From positions 62,001-126,000 of the forward strand of contig NZ_UFQC01000011.1 of assembly GCF_900496975.1 (NCBI RefSeq): a stretch of 64,000 nucleotides of DNA, given 5' to 3'. Position 1 is the stretch's first letter; each line of letters opens with the position of its first letter. Both the position numbers and the translations under genes were made by a program. The stretch is from Achromobacter veterisilvae (lineage in GTDB: Bacteria > Pseudomonadota > Gammaproteobacteria > Burkholderiales > Burkholderiaceae_B). The notes under the pieces were generated by a model. That model was not told the DNA's origin and searched no databases. It worked only from the letters and a program-made list of their open reading frames with translations. Below are positions 24,620 through 34,594 of the stretch, piece after piece.

Positions 24620-25897
24620 TTATAAAAATTGCGCGATATCGCTCGGCCTTCCGAAGTAAAACCCTTGGAATGCGGAGCAGCCGACACTTTTCAGATACGT
24701 GAGCTGCTCAGCCGTTTCCACCCCTTCGGCCACGACACCCACCTCAAGCGCCCGGGCCAGCATGATGATGGCCTCTACGATCCCTTGGTCTTTCTTGCTC
24801 TTCACGACTTCGTCGATAAATATCTTGTCGATCTTTATTCGGGATACCGATAGATTCCGCAGATAGCCCATGGACGAAAATCCAGTGCCGAAGTCGTCCA
24901 CGGCAATACCCACGCCGGCGTCACAGATTCGCTGGAAGCTGCCTTGAAGCCTGTTTCCCTCCGTATTCAGGAACACGCTCTCCGTCACTTCCAGGATGAG
25001 CCTGCCTGGCGCTATCCCATACTGTTCCACCAGGCGCACCAGCTCGCCGACGAAAGACCAGTGATTGAACTGGTGCGCGCTGACATTGACGCTCAATGTC
25101 CAGGCGGCGGATTTCGCGTTGCCGGCCCATTTCTCCAGTTGTTTACAGCTTTCTTCCAGGGCCCAGGCGCCCAGGCAAATGATCGCGCCGCTCCGCTCTG
25201 CCATAGGGATGAATTGCGCGGGAGGAATCTGTCCATACTCGGTCGAATTCCAACGCATCAATGCTTCCATGCCTATGACTTTCTGTGAACGGTCAACAAT
25301 GGGCTGATACTGCAAAGACAATTCCCGGCGCGCCAGCGCATTGCTCAACGCATCCTGCAGCGAATGGACGGCCTGGAGGCCGGCGATTTGCTCCAGGACC
25401 GCGCGCTGGTCGCACAAGCCGGTTAACGCGGCGGAAACGATGCCGTGGGAAGCCGGGGCGGTTGCATCATCTGCGAATTCCCGTTCCAGCGGGGCGGCCT
25501 CAATGCCGGAACGGCTTTCTTTGAGAATGACGATCGCGCCGTCGATGACGTCGGAAACGAAAGCGGCGGGAATTATTGTTGCCATGCAAACAGCGCTGTC
25601 GGATGTGAATGCCGGGTCTTCGATGGGTTGCGATACCAATTCGCCGGCAAGTGCCTTGGAGAGAGATTCTTTCAACTGCCGATAATTCTGTATTCCAAGC
25701 GTTTCAACGAGGCGACGTCCCAGTAGCGGTCCGCGGCCCAGGCCTCTCGATTCAAGCCATTCGCAGTTGGTGTGGCGCAAAACGCAATTGCCATCGATCA
25801 AGCATGCGGGGAATCTCAAGCTCCTCAGTAATCGCTTCAGCCGAGCCAATTCAATACGTCGATCAGTTCCTGGTTTTTCAGTTTCAAGATCTTCCAT
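24620..25897 (-). CDS. PAS-EAL cyclic-di-GMP phosphodiesterase
   Basis: 425 residues with GGAGGAAGG just before the ATG. A PAS-like segment lies at about 20-130 (RSLRFPACLIDGNCVLRHTNCEW). The EAL domain is about 175-425. Catalytic features are intact: MEALMRW (EAL), LSVNVSAHQF (Asn), ILEVTESVF (Glu), DDFGTGFSS (Asp pair), IKIDKIFI (Lys), VVAEGVET (Glu) and the QGFYFGRP end. No GGDEF domain and no membrane helix are seen, so it is a cytoplasmic enzyme degrading c-di-GMP under a PAS-sensed cue. Confidence 0.93.
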   Translation of the reverse strand: MEDLETEKPGTDRRIELARLKRLLRSLRFPACLIDGNCVLRHTNCEWLESRGLGRGPLLGRRLVETLGIQNYRQLKESLSKALAGELVSQPIEDPAFTSDSAVCMATIIPAAFVSDVIDGAIVILKESRSGIEAAPLEREFADDATAPASHGIVSAALTGLCDQRAVLEQIAGLQAVHSLQDALSNALARRELSLQYQPIVDRSQKVIGMEALMRWNSTEYGQIPPAQFIPMAERSGAIICLGAWALEESCKQLEKWAGNAKSAAWTLSVNVSAHQFNHWSFVGELVRLVEQYGIAPGRLILEVTESVFLNTEGNRLQGSFQRICDAGVGIAVDDFGTGFSSMGYLRNLSVSRIKIDKIFIDEVVKSKKDQGIVEAIIMLARALEVGVVAEGVETAEQLTYLKSVGCSAFQGFYFGRPSDIAQFL

Positions 25898-26187
25898 CCC
25901 TTCCTCCCGCGCGCACTCAACAAAGCAGTCGAATGGAGCAGTATCAAGGCCTTGGATATCTTTGGCCTTGTCCAGCCAATGGCGGCATACATGCCAAAGA
26001 TCAGTCCGAATGGTTGAGCTAGGTTAAGAGATCGCGCCGACGGAAACTTGCCATTTGGTGCCAAGTGCGGGCTGACTGCCCGCTTCACAGGGTTTCCCCT
26101 AAATCAAATTTCCTTGCGGAAAATCAATGTGCTATAGGACACTTTGTGTCATGGCGGAATCGATCCGCGACACACAGGGGAACGAAG
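25898..26187. other. divergent intergenic region, nothing specific seen
   Basis: 290 bases between the EAL gene and the Bug receptor gene, less GC-rich than the coding sequence downstream. It must carry two divergent promoters. CAGGGG lies before the plus-strand ATG. No convincing inverted repeat, RNA structure or small gene was identified. Confidence 0.4.
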
Positions 26188-27153
26188 ATGAGGTTTCGGG
26201 GCATGGCGGGCGCATTGGCGCTGGCGGCGGGGATGGCGGGCGGCGGGGCCCAGGCGGCGTATCCGGAGCGGCCGATCCGGCTGGTGGTGCCGTTCGGCGC
26301 GGGCGGGATCACGGACATCGTCGCGCGCCAGGTGGGCAAGGGCATGGGCGACGTGCTGGGGCAGGGAATCGTGGTCGAGAATCGCCCGGGCGCGGGCGGG
26401 GTGATCGCGGCGCAGTTGGCCGCCACCGCGCCGGCGGACGGCTATACGATCTTCATGGGCACGGTGGGCACGCAGGTAGTGAACCCGTTGATCTACAGCA
26501 AGCTCGGCTACGACGCGGACAAGTTCGCGCCCGTGGGCATGGTGTCCGGTTCGCCGTACCTGCTGGCGGTGCGGGCGGGCGTGCCGGCGGCCACGTTCGG
26601 CGAATTCGTGGCCTACGCCAAGGCGCATCCCGCGAAGCTGAATTTCGGCTCGGCGGGCAACGCGAGTTCGCCGCATCTTGGGCTGGAACTGTTGAAGCTG
26701 ACGGCGGGCGTGGACATCGTGCACGTGCCGTTCAAGAGCGGCAGCGAGGCGGTGAACGCCGCGATCGGCGACCAGGTGGACGTGGTGATGGACGCCAGCC
26801 CCGTGATCATGCCGCACGCGGCGTCGGGCAAGCTGCGCGCGCTGGCGGTGGCCGCAGACAAGCGCCTGCCGTCCGCGCCTGGAGTTCCGGCCGCGGGCGA
26901 GGTGGGCGATGCCGGCCTGCAGATCAGCTCCTGGAATGCGTTCTTCGCGCCGGCGGGCACGCCGCCCGCCGTGCTGGAAAAGCTGAGCGCCGCCTTGCAG
27001 AAGACCTTGTCCTCGGCGGAGCTGAAGGACCGGCTGGCCTCGCAGGGCACGCAACTCTACACGGGGACGCCCGGCGAGTACCAGCGCTTCATCGCCGGCG
27101 AGAAGGCCAAGTGGGCCGAGATCGTGAAGCGCGCCAACATCAGGATGGACTGA
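26188..27153 (+). CDS. Bug/TctC family periplasmic solute receptor
   Basis: 321 residues from the ATG after CAGGGGAACGAAG; longer in-frame starts would lose the signal peptide (1-23, GMAGGGAQAAYPE). Family landmarks are YPERPIRLVVPFGAGGITDIVARQV, GQGIVVENRPGAGGVIAAQ, KLNFGSAGNASSPHLGLEL, VPFKSGSEAVNAAIGDQVD and SSWNAFFAPAGTPP. These receptors belong to tripartite tricarboxylate transporters and are massively expanded in Bordetella. No TctA/TctB genes lie nearby, so the receptor is an orphan. It leads a cluster with a GST and a class II aldolase. Confidence 0.94.
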   Translation: MRFRGMAGALALAAGMAGGGAQAAYPERPIRLVVPFGAGGITDIVARQVGKGMGDVLGQGIVVENRPGAGGVIAAQLAATAPADGYTIFMGTVGTQVVNPLIYSKLGYDADKFAPVGMVSGSPYLLAVRAGVPAATFGEFVAYAKAHPAKLNFGSAGNASSPHLGLELLKLTAGVDIVHVPFKSGSEAVNAAIGDQVDVVMDASPVIMPHAASGKLRALAVAADKRLPSAPGVPAAGEVGDAGLQISSWNAFFAPAGTPPAVLEKLSAALQKTLSSAELKDRLASQGTQLYTGTPGEYQRFIAGEKAKWAEIVKRANIRMD

Positions 27154-27155
27154 CG

Positions 27156-27797
27156 ATGGGCCGGACACCTCACCCCCTGGCGGGCAAGCCGCTGGAACTG
27201 GCCGATACGCTGCGTTCGGGCAACGCCTGGAAGATCCGGCTGGCCTGCGGCTATATGGGCCTGCCGATCGCGCGGCGCACGTTCGACATCGTCCAGGGCG
27301 ACCTGGAGACGGAGGCGTTCGCGCGCATCAATCCCTGGCGGCAGGTCCCCGCCCTGCTGACCCCGGAAGGGGAATGGCTGGCGGAGTCGCAGGCCATCCT
27401 CTGGTATCTGGGGCAGGGCACGCCGTGGCTGCCCGCGGACCGCCTGGCGCAGGCGCGGGTCAGCAGTTGGCTGAGCTTCGAGCAGACGCAGCATATGCAC
27501 GCCTTCGCGCAGCCGCGCCTGCTGATCCATTTGCGCCGGACGGCGCGGGCGGACGACCCGGCCATGCGGGCATGGCGCGAGACCGGCATGAAGGCGGCGG
27601 CATGGATGGATGCGCACCTGGCGGGCCGGACCTATCTGGTCGGGACGGCGCCCACCATCGCCGACATCGCGCTGTTCCCCTACACGAGCATGGCGGCGGA
27701 AGGCGGCTACGACCTGTCCGGCTTTGCCCATATCGACGCCTGGCTGGCGCGCATGCGCGCCTTGCCGGGCTTTACGCCGTTGATTGAAACGGCATGA
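27156..27797 (+). CDS. glutathione S-transferase family protein
   Basis: 213 residues, starting two bases after the receptor stop. The N-terminal thioredoxin fold (about 12-88) has LRSGNAWKIRLACGYMGLPI, NPWRQVPALLTPEG (cis-Pro) and LAESQAILWYLG (ES motif binding glutathione). The helical C-terminal domain has YLVGTAPTIADIALFPYTSMA with the N-capping TIADIA motif. It may act on an electrophilic intermediate of the compound bound by the receptor. Substrate unknown. Confidence 0.9.
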   Translation: MGRTPHPLAGKPLELADTLRSGNAWKIRLACGYMGLPIARRTFDIVQGDLETEAFARINPWRQVPALLTPEGEWLAESQAILWYLGQGTPWLPADRLAQARVSSWLSFEQTQHMHAFAQPRLLIHLRRTARADDPAMRAWRETGMKAAAWMDAHLAGRTYLVGTAPTIADIALFPYTSMAAEGGYDLSGFAHIDAWLARMRALPGFTPLIETA

Positions 27798-27818
27798 GCG
27801 ACTCAATCCGATGGAGAA

Positions 27819-28604
27819 ATGATGGCCGATACGATGCACCTGGGAAAAGACGAACTGATCGCGCGGGCGAAGGCCGAGATGCAGCGCCAGTTCGAAACGC
27901 CCGACTGGAGCCTGCGCGAACGCCTGGCGCTGACCTGCCGCATCCTGTTCGACGGCGGGCACGATTCGGGCCTGGCCGGGCAGATCACGGCGCGCGCGCC
28001 GGAGCCGGACCGCTATTTCACGCAGCGGCTGGGCCTGGGCTTCGACGAGATCACCGCCAGCAACCTGCTGCTGGTGGACGAGGACCTGCGCGTGCAGGAA
28101 GGCGGGGGCATGCCCAATCCGGCCAACCGCTTCCATTCCTGGATCTATCGCGCGCGCCCGGACGTGAACTGCATCATCCACACGCATCCGCTGCATGCCG
28201 CGTCCCTCTCGATGCTGGAGGTGCCGCTGGAGATTTCGCACATGGACAATTGCCCGCTGTACGGCGACGTGGCCTTCCTGAAGGATTGGCCGGGCGTGCC
28301 GGTGGGCAACGAGGAAGGCGAGATCATTTCGGCGGCGCTGGGGGCCAAGCGCGCCATCCTGCTGTCGCACCACGGCATGCTGGTCGCCGCCGGGTCGGTG
28401 GAAGAGGCCTGCGTGCTGGCGCTGCAGTTCGAGCGCGCGGCCCGCATGCAGCTTCTGGCCATGGCCGCCGGCAAAATCCAGCCGATCCCGCCGGCGCTGG
28501 GCCGCGAGGCCCACGACTGGATCCTGACACCCAAGCGTTCGCAGGTGGGCTTCTCGTACTACGCGCGGCGGGCGTTGCGGGCGCATCCGGACGTTCTGTC
28601 CTAA
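27819..28604 (+). CDS. class II aldolase/adducin family protein
   Basis: 261 residues (ATG ATG start, GGAGA 4 bases upstream). Zinc-site motifs are CIIHTHPLHAASL (HxH) and LLSHHGMLVAAG, and the N-terminal block LTCRILFDGGHDSGLAGQITARAPE is characteristic of a branch common near Bug receptors. It ends HPDVLS. The reaction is likely aldol cleavage or decarboxylation of a hydroxy acid; the substrate is unknown. It is only distantly similar to the aldolase-family gene at 10852. Confidence 0.9.
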   Translation: MMADTMHLGKDELIARAKAEMQRQFETPDWSLRERLALTCRILFDGGHDSGLAGQITARAPEPDRYFTQRLGLGFDEITASNLLLVDEDLRVQEGGGMPNPANRFHSWIYRARPDVNCIIHTHPLHAASLSMLEVPLEISHMDNCPLYGDVAFLKDWPGVPVGNEEGEIISAALGAKRAILLSHHGMLVAAGSVEEACVLALQFERAARMQLLAMAAGKIQPIPPALGREAHDWILTPKRSQVGFSYYARRALRAHPDVLS

Positions 28605-28687
28605 GTCATGGAAGAGGCGGGAGCGGCTCGACGGCCGGGCCGGTTTAGGGCATTCTTAGCGGTTGTATTGTCGCAACCCCCTTCTCC

Positions 28688-29242
28688 ATGATCGACCTGC
28701 CGCACCGCTTGCGCGCCCTGCGCCGCCAGCAAACCCTGTCCCTGGAACAGTTGGCGCAGCGCACCGGATTGACCAAGAGCTACCTCTCGAAGCTGGAGCG
28801 CGGCTTGAGCGAACCGTCCATTTCCACCGTGCTGAGGCTGGCCGAGGCCTATGGCCTGGGCGTGTCCCAGTTGGTGGGGTCGGACGACGCCGCGCAGGAA
28901 GAGGTCGTCAGCGTGGTCCGCGTCGCCGACCGCGAGGCGCTTCAGCGCCGGGGCCTGGGGAGCGAATACCATTACGAATCGCTGGCCGGGCGCCGCAAGG
29001 TCAAGGCGATGGAGCCCTTCGTGGTGCATCCGCCGCGCGAATTTCCCGATGCCGCCGCCGTGTTCCCGCATCCCGGCGAGGAATTCCTGCTGGTGCTCAA
29101 GGGCGCCATCGAGGTGCAGGTGGGCGAACGCCAGTTCCGCCTGGAAACCGGCGATTCGGTCTATTTCGATTCGGAACTGCCCCACCGCATGCGCACAGTC
29201 AGCCGCGCCATGGCCGAAGTGCTGGTGGTGGCGGCGCACTGA
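28688..29242 (+). CDS. XRE family regulator with C-terminal cupin
   Basis: 184 residues. The helix-turn-helix is about 5-62: LRALRRQQTLSLEQLAQRTGLTKSYLSKLERGLSEPSISTVLRLAEAYG. The cupin_2 domain is about 105-182: FPHPGEEFLLVLKGAIEVQVGERQFRLETGDSVYFDSELPHRM. Such proteins sense a small molecule in the cupin barrel and repress catabolic operons. It stands 83 bases after the aldolase gene and before a lone cupin gene, so it probably regulates this Bug/GST/aldolase set. Confidence 0.93.
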   Translation: MIDLPHRLRALRRQQTLSLEQLAQRTGLTKSYLSKLERGLSEPSISTVLRLAEAYGLGVSQLVGSDDAAQEEVVSVVRVADREALQRRGLGSEYHYESLAGRRKVKAMEPFVVHPPREFPDAAAVFPHPGEEFLLVLKGAIEVQVGERQFRLETGDSVYFDSELPHRMRTVSRAMAEVLVVAAH

Positions 29243-29295
29243 GCCCGCGCCGGCGCGCCGCATAATGCCCATACAGATACAGGAACTGTCTTCAC

Positions 29296-29661
29296 ATGAA
29301 AAATGACCAATCGCGGCTCGTCCGCATCGATGCCGGCCCCATGAAGAACCCGGTGCCCGGCAAGCCGCGGCGCCCGATTTCAGGCGACGCGGCGTTCCGC
29401 ACCGTGACCGCCTTCGAGGGCAACGGCGGCAAGGCCGAGGCCGGCGTGTGGGAAAGCACCGCGGGCGTCTTCCAGTCCAACACCACCGGCTATATCGAGT
29501 TCGGCTACATCGTCGAAGGTTCGGCCCGCCTGGTCGACCCGGACGGCACCGTGCATGAACTGACCGTGGGCGAGGCTTTCGTCATGCCCGAAGGCTATAC
29601 CGGCCGCTGGGAAGTGGACCAGTTCGTCAAGAAGATCTATTTCATCACCCGCATGGCGTAG
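29296..29661 (+). CDS. cupin domain protein (cupin_3 type)
   Basis: 121 residues with one cupin barrel: GVWESTAGVFQSNTTGYIEFGYIVEGSARLVDPDG and LTVGEAFVMPEGYTGRWEVDQFVKKIYFI. The pattern matches the (S)-ureidoglycine aminohydrolase-like cupin_3 (DUF861) family. The usual metal histidines are largely absent, so a binding rather than enzymatic role is possible. It sits between the XRE-cupin and pyridoxal kinase genes. Confidence 0.85.
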   Translation: MKNDQSRLVRIDAGPMKNPVPGKPRRPISGDAAFRTVTAFEGNGGKAEAGVWESTAGVFQSNTTGYIEFGYIVEGSARLVDPDGTVHELTVGEAFVMPEGYTGRWEVDQFVKKIYFITRMA

Positions 29662-29704
29662 AGCCTGGCGCGCGCGAAGGCGCCGCCTCCCAGGAGCAAG
29701 CGAT

Positions 29705-30568
29705 ATGACCGCAATTCCCGCTGCCCCCGCGCCGGGCGCGGCGCTGCCCGCCGTCACCGCGCAGGTGGACGTCATTTCCATCCAGTCCCAGGTCGTCTAT
29801 GGCTACGTCGGCAACAACGCCGCCATGCCCGTCTTCCGCAAGGCGGGTGTGCGCGCGATCGCGGTGCCCACCGTCATCCTGAGCAATACGCCGCACTATC
29901 CGACCCTGCACGGAGGCGCGACGCCGCTGGACTGGTTCCAGGGGCTGCTGCAGGGGCTGGACGAGCGCGGCGTGACGCGGGTGGCGCGCGCGGTGGTCTG
30001 CGGCTACCTGGGCCAGCCCGGGCAGGCCGATCTTCTGGCCGGCTGGCTGCCCGCGCTGCGCGCCGCGCGGCCCGGCCTGAAGGTGCATATCGATCCCGTC
30101 ATGGGCGACCGCAACGACGGCCTATACGTGGACGAAGGGCTGGTCGCGCAATACCGCGGCCTGCTGGTGCCGCTGGCCGACGGCATGACGCCCAATCATT
30201 TCGAACTGGAACTGCTGGTGGGTCGGGCCCTGTCGTCCATCGACGAGGTGGTGGCCGCCGCGCGCGAGCTGATCGCGCTCGGGCCCGATTGGGTCGTGGT
30301 GACCAGCGCCGCGCCCATGGCGGCCGCGCCGGGCACGCTGCAATTGGTGGTGGTGACGCGGGACGAGGCCACCGTGGTGACCCATCCCGAAATCGCCATC
30401 CCGCCGTCGGTGCATGGCACGGGCGACGTGTTCATGGCCAGCGTGACGGCCCGGCTGCTGAATGGCACGGACCTGGTCCAGGCCGCGCGCGAGGCGGCCG
30501 CCCAGGTCACCGTCGCGCTGGAGCGCACCCGCGAACTGGCCTGGGAAGAGCTGGCCGTCGACGAATAA
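29705..30568 (+). CDS. pdxY: pyridoxal kinase
   Basis: 287 residues of the PfkB/ribokinase-like pyridoxal kinase family. Signatures are VISIQSQVVYGYVGNNAAMPVFR, PTVILSNTPHYPTLHGG, YLGQPGQADLL, IDPVMGDRNDGLYV, PLADGMTPNHFELELLVG and the anion-hole/catalytic PPSVHGTGDVFMAS with the general-base aspartate in GTGD. It phosphorylates pyridoxal to PLP in vitamin B6 salvage. The CAGGAGCAAGCG before the ATG is a good ribosome site. The first 15 residues are an Ala/Pro-rich extension. Confidence 0.93.
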   Translation: MTAIPAAPAPGAALPAVTAQVDVISIQSQVVYGYVGNNAAMPVFRKAGVRAIAVPTVILSNTPHYPTLHGGATPLDWFQGLLQGLDERGVTRVARAVVCGYLGQPGQADLLAGWLPALRAARPGLKVHIDPVMGDRNDGLYVDEGLVAQYRGLLVPLADGMTPNHFELELLVGRALSSIDEVVAAARELIALGPDWVVVTSAAPMAAAPGTLQLVVVTRDEATVVTHPEIAIPPSVHGTGDVFMASVTARLLNGTDLVQAAREAAAQVTVALERTRELAWEELAVDE

Positions 30569-30573
30569 GAGGT

Positions 30574-31866
30574 TTACGGCACCAGCGACAGGCCGATGCG
30601 GAACTGCGATTCGTTGCGCTGGTTGTAGCCCAGCAGCGTTTCGCCGTATCCGTTGAAGTACTGCAGGTGCAGGTAGCCGTTCATGTTCAGCCACGTGCGC
30701 CGCAGCGGCCAGGCGAAATCCAGTTGCGTGGTGCGGCGCTTCTGGTCGCCCTGGCGGTACAGGGCCGAGACGACGGCGCCGTTGTCCTGAGCCCAGCGCA
30801 ACTGCCAGTCGACGTGGCCGGCATAGTCGGAGTAATCGCGGTTCTCGTCGGCCACGCTGAAATAGGCCTTGACCCTGGGCGCGAAGGTAAGCGTGCTGCC
30901 GCCGTCGAAACGGTAATGGAAGCGCGGCTCGATGTAGCCGTCGTTGAGCGAGCGAGAATCGTCGCCGTCCTTGCCGTTCGAGTTGTGCTCGACCCCAGTG
31001 TTCATGCCGAAGCGCCAGTTCTGGCTGGCGGACGACCAGATATTGTCGGACAGCCAGAAGGCGCTGGGGTTGAACGTCGTGTCGATGAAGGGCATGGAGT
31101 CGCCCTGCAAGTCCCACAGCGAGGTCTGGGTATAGGCCAGGTAGAAGTTCTCGTCCCAGGTCGGCGGCTGGCCGCCCGCGGGGCTGAAGAGGCGGTACTT
31201 GGCGCTGATCTGGAAGCGGGCGGTGGTCTGTCCGCGGGTGCCGATGTCGAAATACACCGGTTTGTATTCGGAAATGGAACTGCGGAAGCGGTCGAACGCG
31301 GTCTGCTGCTGCACGGTGGGCACGGCGCTGGCGTCGGGCGACGGGCCGCCTTCCGGCGACGCGCCGACCGCGGTGACGGCGGCCACGGGCACGGGTTCGC
31401 CGCTGCGCGCGTCCACCACGGGCCCCTGGGCGGGCGTGCTGGCCAGCGTGCCGCTGTCGCGTCCCGTGGCGTCCAGCGCCATCATCGCGGGCTGGCCTTC
31501 GATGGATACGGCTTGCAGGCCATGCGCCGTGGCCGGCACGATGGCCGTCCACGCCATGCGCGCGAAGTTGTTGACCGGCACGCTGAAGCTGGCGGGGCCG
31601 CCGCGCAGCTTGGCCAGGCTGCGCACGATCTGGCCGTCCTGGCCGCGCCATTGCAGCACCAGTTCGGGCGGCGCTTCCCAGTTGACGCGGGCGGTGTCTT
31701 CGTTGAAGTACACCGCCTCGATGGTGACGGTTTCGCCGGGGGCGGCCGAGGGGCGGTCCAGCCGGTACGACACGCCCGCGGCGGCGGTGCCCGCGACGCT
31801 CATGGCGAGGGCGGCGGCCAAGGCGCGCAAGGGCGGGACGGGGCGTGCGGGACGGCTTGTAGACAT
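30574..31866 (-). CDS. pldA: outer-membrane phospholipase A (OMPLA) with long N-terminal domain
   Basis: 430 residues using the ATG that directly precedes a signal peptide (about 1-35, AMSVAGTAAAGVSY); the frame is open 102 bases upstream. The catalytic core GVEHNSNGKDGDDSRSLND holds the family H-x-S-x-G dyad. TQTSLWDL, SAFWLSDN, YIEPRFHYRF and the closing RIGLSLVP strand are OMPLA barrel features. An extra domain of roughly 150 residues precedes the barrel (VSYRLDRPSAAPGETVTIEAVYF onward) compared with the 289-residue E. coli enzyme. It hydrolyses phospholipids misplaced in the outer leaflet. Confidence 0.92.
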   Translation of the reverse strand: MSTSRPARPVPPLRALAAALAMSVAGTAAAGVSYRLDRPSAAPGETVTIEAVYFNEDTARVNWEAPPELVLQWRGQDGQIVRSLAKLRGGPASFSVPVNNFARMAWTAIVPATAHGLQAVSIEGQPAMMALDATGRDSGTLASTPAQGPVVDARSGEPVPVAAVTAVGASPEGGPSPDASAVPTVQQQTAFDRFRSSISEYKPVYFDIGTRGQTTARFQISAKYRLFSPAGGQPPTWDENFYLAYTQTSLWDLQGDSMPFIDTTFNPSAFWLSDNIWSSASQNWRFGMNTGVEHNSNGKDGDDSRSLNDGYIEPRFHYRFDGGSTLTFAPRVKAYFSVADENRDYSDYAGHVDWQLRWAQDNGAVVSALYRQGDQKRRTTQLDFAWPLRRTWLNMNGYLHLQYFNGYGETLLGYNQRNESQFRIGLSLVP

Positions 31867-31952
31867 TGGGACGTAACCTGGTTTTGTGACGAGGAAATGT
31901 AGCACCGACCACGGAAACAATTTGTAAGGCAGGCTAATCGTATGTAGAAAGC

Positions 31953-31990
31953 GCAAGTCCCCGCGCACCGGGCGATGCGCGGGGACTTGC
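31953..31990 (-). terminator. strong hairpin terminator downstream of the aldehyde dehydrogenase gene
   Basis: A perfect 15-bp inverted repeat (GCAAGTCCCCGCGCA / TGCGCGGGGACTTGC) with an 8-base loop lies between the dehydrogenase stop and the pldA start, both on the minus strand. In that direction it is followed by GCGCTTTC, a short T-containing tail. It probably separates the two transcripts. Confidence 0.75.
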
Positions 31991-32011
31991 CGGCCGGGCC
32001 CCCGGAGGGGG

Positions 32012-33514
32012 CTATTCGCCGAACTTGATGCCCTGGGCCAGCGGTAGCTGGCGCGAATAGTTGATCGTGTTGGTCGCGCGGCGCATGTAGTTGCGCCAGG
32101 CGTCCGAACCCGATTCGCGGCCGCCGCCGGTTTCCTTTTCGCCGCCGAAGGCGCCGCCGATTTCGGCGCCCGAGGTGCCGATGTTCACGTTGGCGATGCC
32201 GCAGTCGGATCCCGCCGCCGACAGGAAGGTCTCGGCCTCGCGCAGATCGTTGGTGAAGATGGCCGACGACAGGCCCTGCGGCACGCCGTTCTGCATCGCC
32301 AGCGCCTGGCTGAAATCGGTGTAGCGCATCACGTAGAGGATGGGCGCGAAGGTTTCGTGGCAGACCACGTCCGTCTGGCCTGGCATCTCGGCGATGGCGG
32401 GACGCACGTACCAGGCGTCGGGGTATTCGCCGGCCAGCACGCGTTCGCCGCCGGTGACCGTGCCGCCTTGTTCGCGCGCCGCCTTCAGCGCGGCCTGCAT
32501 GGCGTCGAACGAGCCGCGGTCGATCAACGGGCCGACCAGCGTGGCGCCGTCCAGCGGATTGCCGATGGGCGCGCTGGCGTAGGCCTTGTGCAGGCGCCGC
32601 ACCAGGTCGTCGGCCACGCTTTCGTGCACGATCAGGCGGCGCGTGCTGGTGCAGCGCTGGCCGGCGGTGCCGATGGCGCCGAACACGATGCCGCGGGCGG
32701 CCATGTCCAGATCGGCGGTGGGGCCGACGATGATGGCGTTGTTGCCGCCCAGTTCAAGCAGGACGCGGCCGAAGCGCTGCGCCACGCGCGGGCCCACCTG
32801 GCGGCCCATGCGGGTCGACCCGGTGGCCGACACCAGCGCCACCGCGTGCGAATCCACCAGCGCCTCGCCGATGTCGCGGCCGCCGATCAGCACTTCGGAC
32901 AGGCCGGCGGGCGCGTCGCCGAAGCGTTGCGCGGCCAGGGCGAAGAGGGCCTGGCAAGCCAACGCGGTCAGCGGCGTTTTCTCGGACGGCTTCCACACCA
33001 CGGCATTGCCGCAGACCAGCGCCAGCGCGGTGTTCCAGGACCACACGGCGACGGGGAAGTTGAAGGCGCTGATCACGCCGACCACGCCCAGCGGGTGCCA
33101 GGTTTCCATCATGCGGTGGCCGGGGCGCTCGGACGCGATGGTCAGGCCGTACAACTGGCGCGACAGGCCGACGGCGAAATCGCAGATGTCGATCATCTCC
33201 TGCACTTCGCCTTCGCCTTCGGCGACGATCTTGCCCGCTTCCAGGCTGACCAGGCGGCCCAGTTCGCGCTTGTGCTGGCGCAGGATGTCGCCGAACAGGC
33301 GCACCAGTTCGCCGCGGCGCGGCGCCGGGACGTCGCGCCAGGCCAGGCTGGCCTGGCGCGCGCGCGTGATGGCCGAATGGGCCTGCGCGACCGTGTGTTC
33401 ATGGACCCGCGCCAGTTCGGCGCCGTCGATCGGGCTGCGCGCGCTCAGCGTTCCGCCGGTCAGCGACTCCGGGTTGAGCCCGAGCGCGCGCAAGATGTCT
33501 TGGGGGGTATCCAT
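32012..33514 (-). CDS. ALDH7-type aldehyde dehydrogenase (AmaB-like)
   Basis: 500 residues, AAGGA ribosome site before the ATG. Active-site motifs are [10 protein letters not shown] (general-base Glu) and [12 protein letters not shown] (nucleophilic Cys); NAD-binding [16 protein letters not shown] and [28 protein letters not shown] and the end [20 protein letters not shown] are typical of the ALDH7/antiquitin group, which oxidises alpha-aminoadipate semialdehyde (piperideine-6-carboxylate). The divergent amino-acid importer and FAD oxidase fit a pipecolate/lysine degradation route. Other aldehydes cannot be excluded. Confidence 0.9.
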   Translation of the reverse strand: MDTPQDILRALGLNPESLTGGTLSARSPIDGAELARVHEHTVAQAHSAITRARQASLAWRDVPAPRRGELVRLFGDILRQHKRELGRLVSLEAGKIVAEGEGEVQEMIDICDFAVGLSRQLYGLTIASERPGHRMMETWHPLGVVGVISAFNFPVAVWSWNTALALVCGNAVVWKPSEKTPLTALACQALFALAAQRFGDAPAGLSEVLIGGRDIGEALVDSHAVALVSATGSTRMGRQVGPRVAQRFGRVLLELGGNNAIIVGPTADLDMAARGIVFGAIGTAGQRCTSTRRLIVHESVADDLVRRLHKAYASAPIGNPLDGATLVGPLIDRGSFDAMQAALKAAREQGGTVTGGERVLAGEYPDAWYVRPAIAEMPGQTDVVCHETFAPILYVMRYTDFSQALAMQNGVPQGLSSAIFTNDLREAETFLSAAGSDCGIANVNIGTSGAEIGGAFGGEKETGGGRESGSDAWRNYMRRATNTINYSRQLPLAQGIKFGE

Positions 33515-33696
33515 GCCGGTTCCTTCGCTTAAGGGTTATGCCTAAGTGGCTAGTCTGGAAAAAAATTTACTATACGAAACTCCAGCCTGAAATGCGAAAC
33601 CTTTTTGATCGCCCCTCTTGCGCACGAATGCGCGGAGGCAGCCAGTCGCCAGGCACGCGCCAGTGTCCGGCGCCCACACTAATCCAGGGTGAAACC

Positions 33697-34446
<750 letters not shown>

Positions 34447-34594
34447 TCCCAGCAGCAAAGAAGCAACGAAACGGGCTGTCCGCGCGCTGCGCGGCTTCCC
34501 GGAGTAACCAGGCCGGTCCGGCTTATCCGGGCGCTGCCGGCGCGATGTGCTTTGCCCGGAATGACATGGGTCCATTCACCACAAGGGGTTAGAC

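Noticed and set aside
30122-31912. 596-codon frame overlapping pyridoxal kinase and pldA on the minus strand
   Set aside because: Low-complexity Arg/Gly/Ala translation without domains; the pdxY and pldA reading frames carry clear catalytic motifs.
33515-33696. Operator between the ALDH7 gene and the amino-acid importer operon
   Set aside because: The region is AT-richer and surely holds promoters, but no clear inverted repeat could be picked out by eye.
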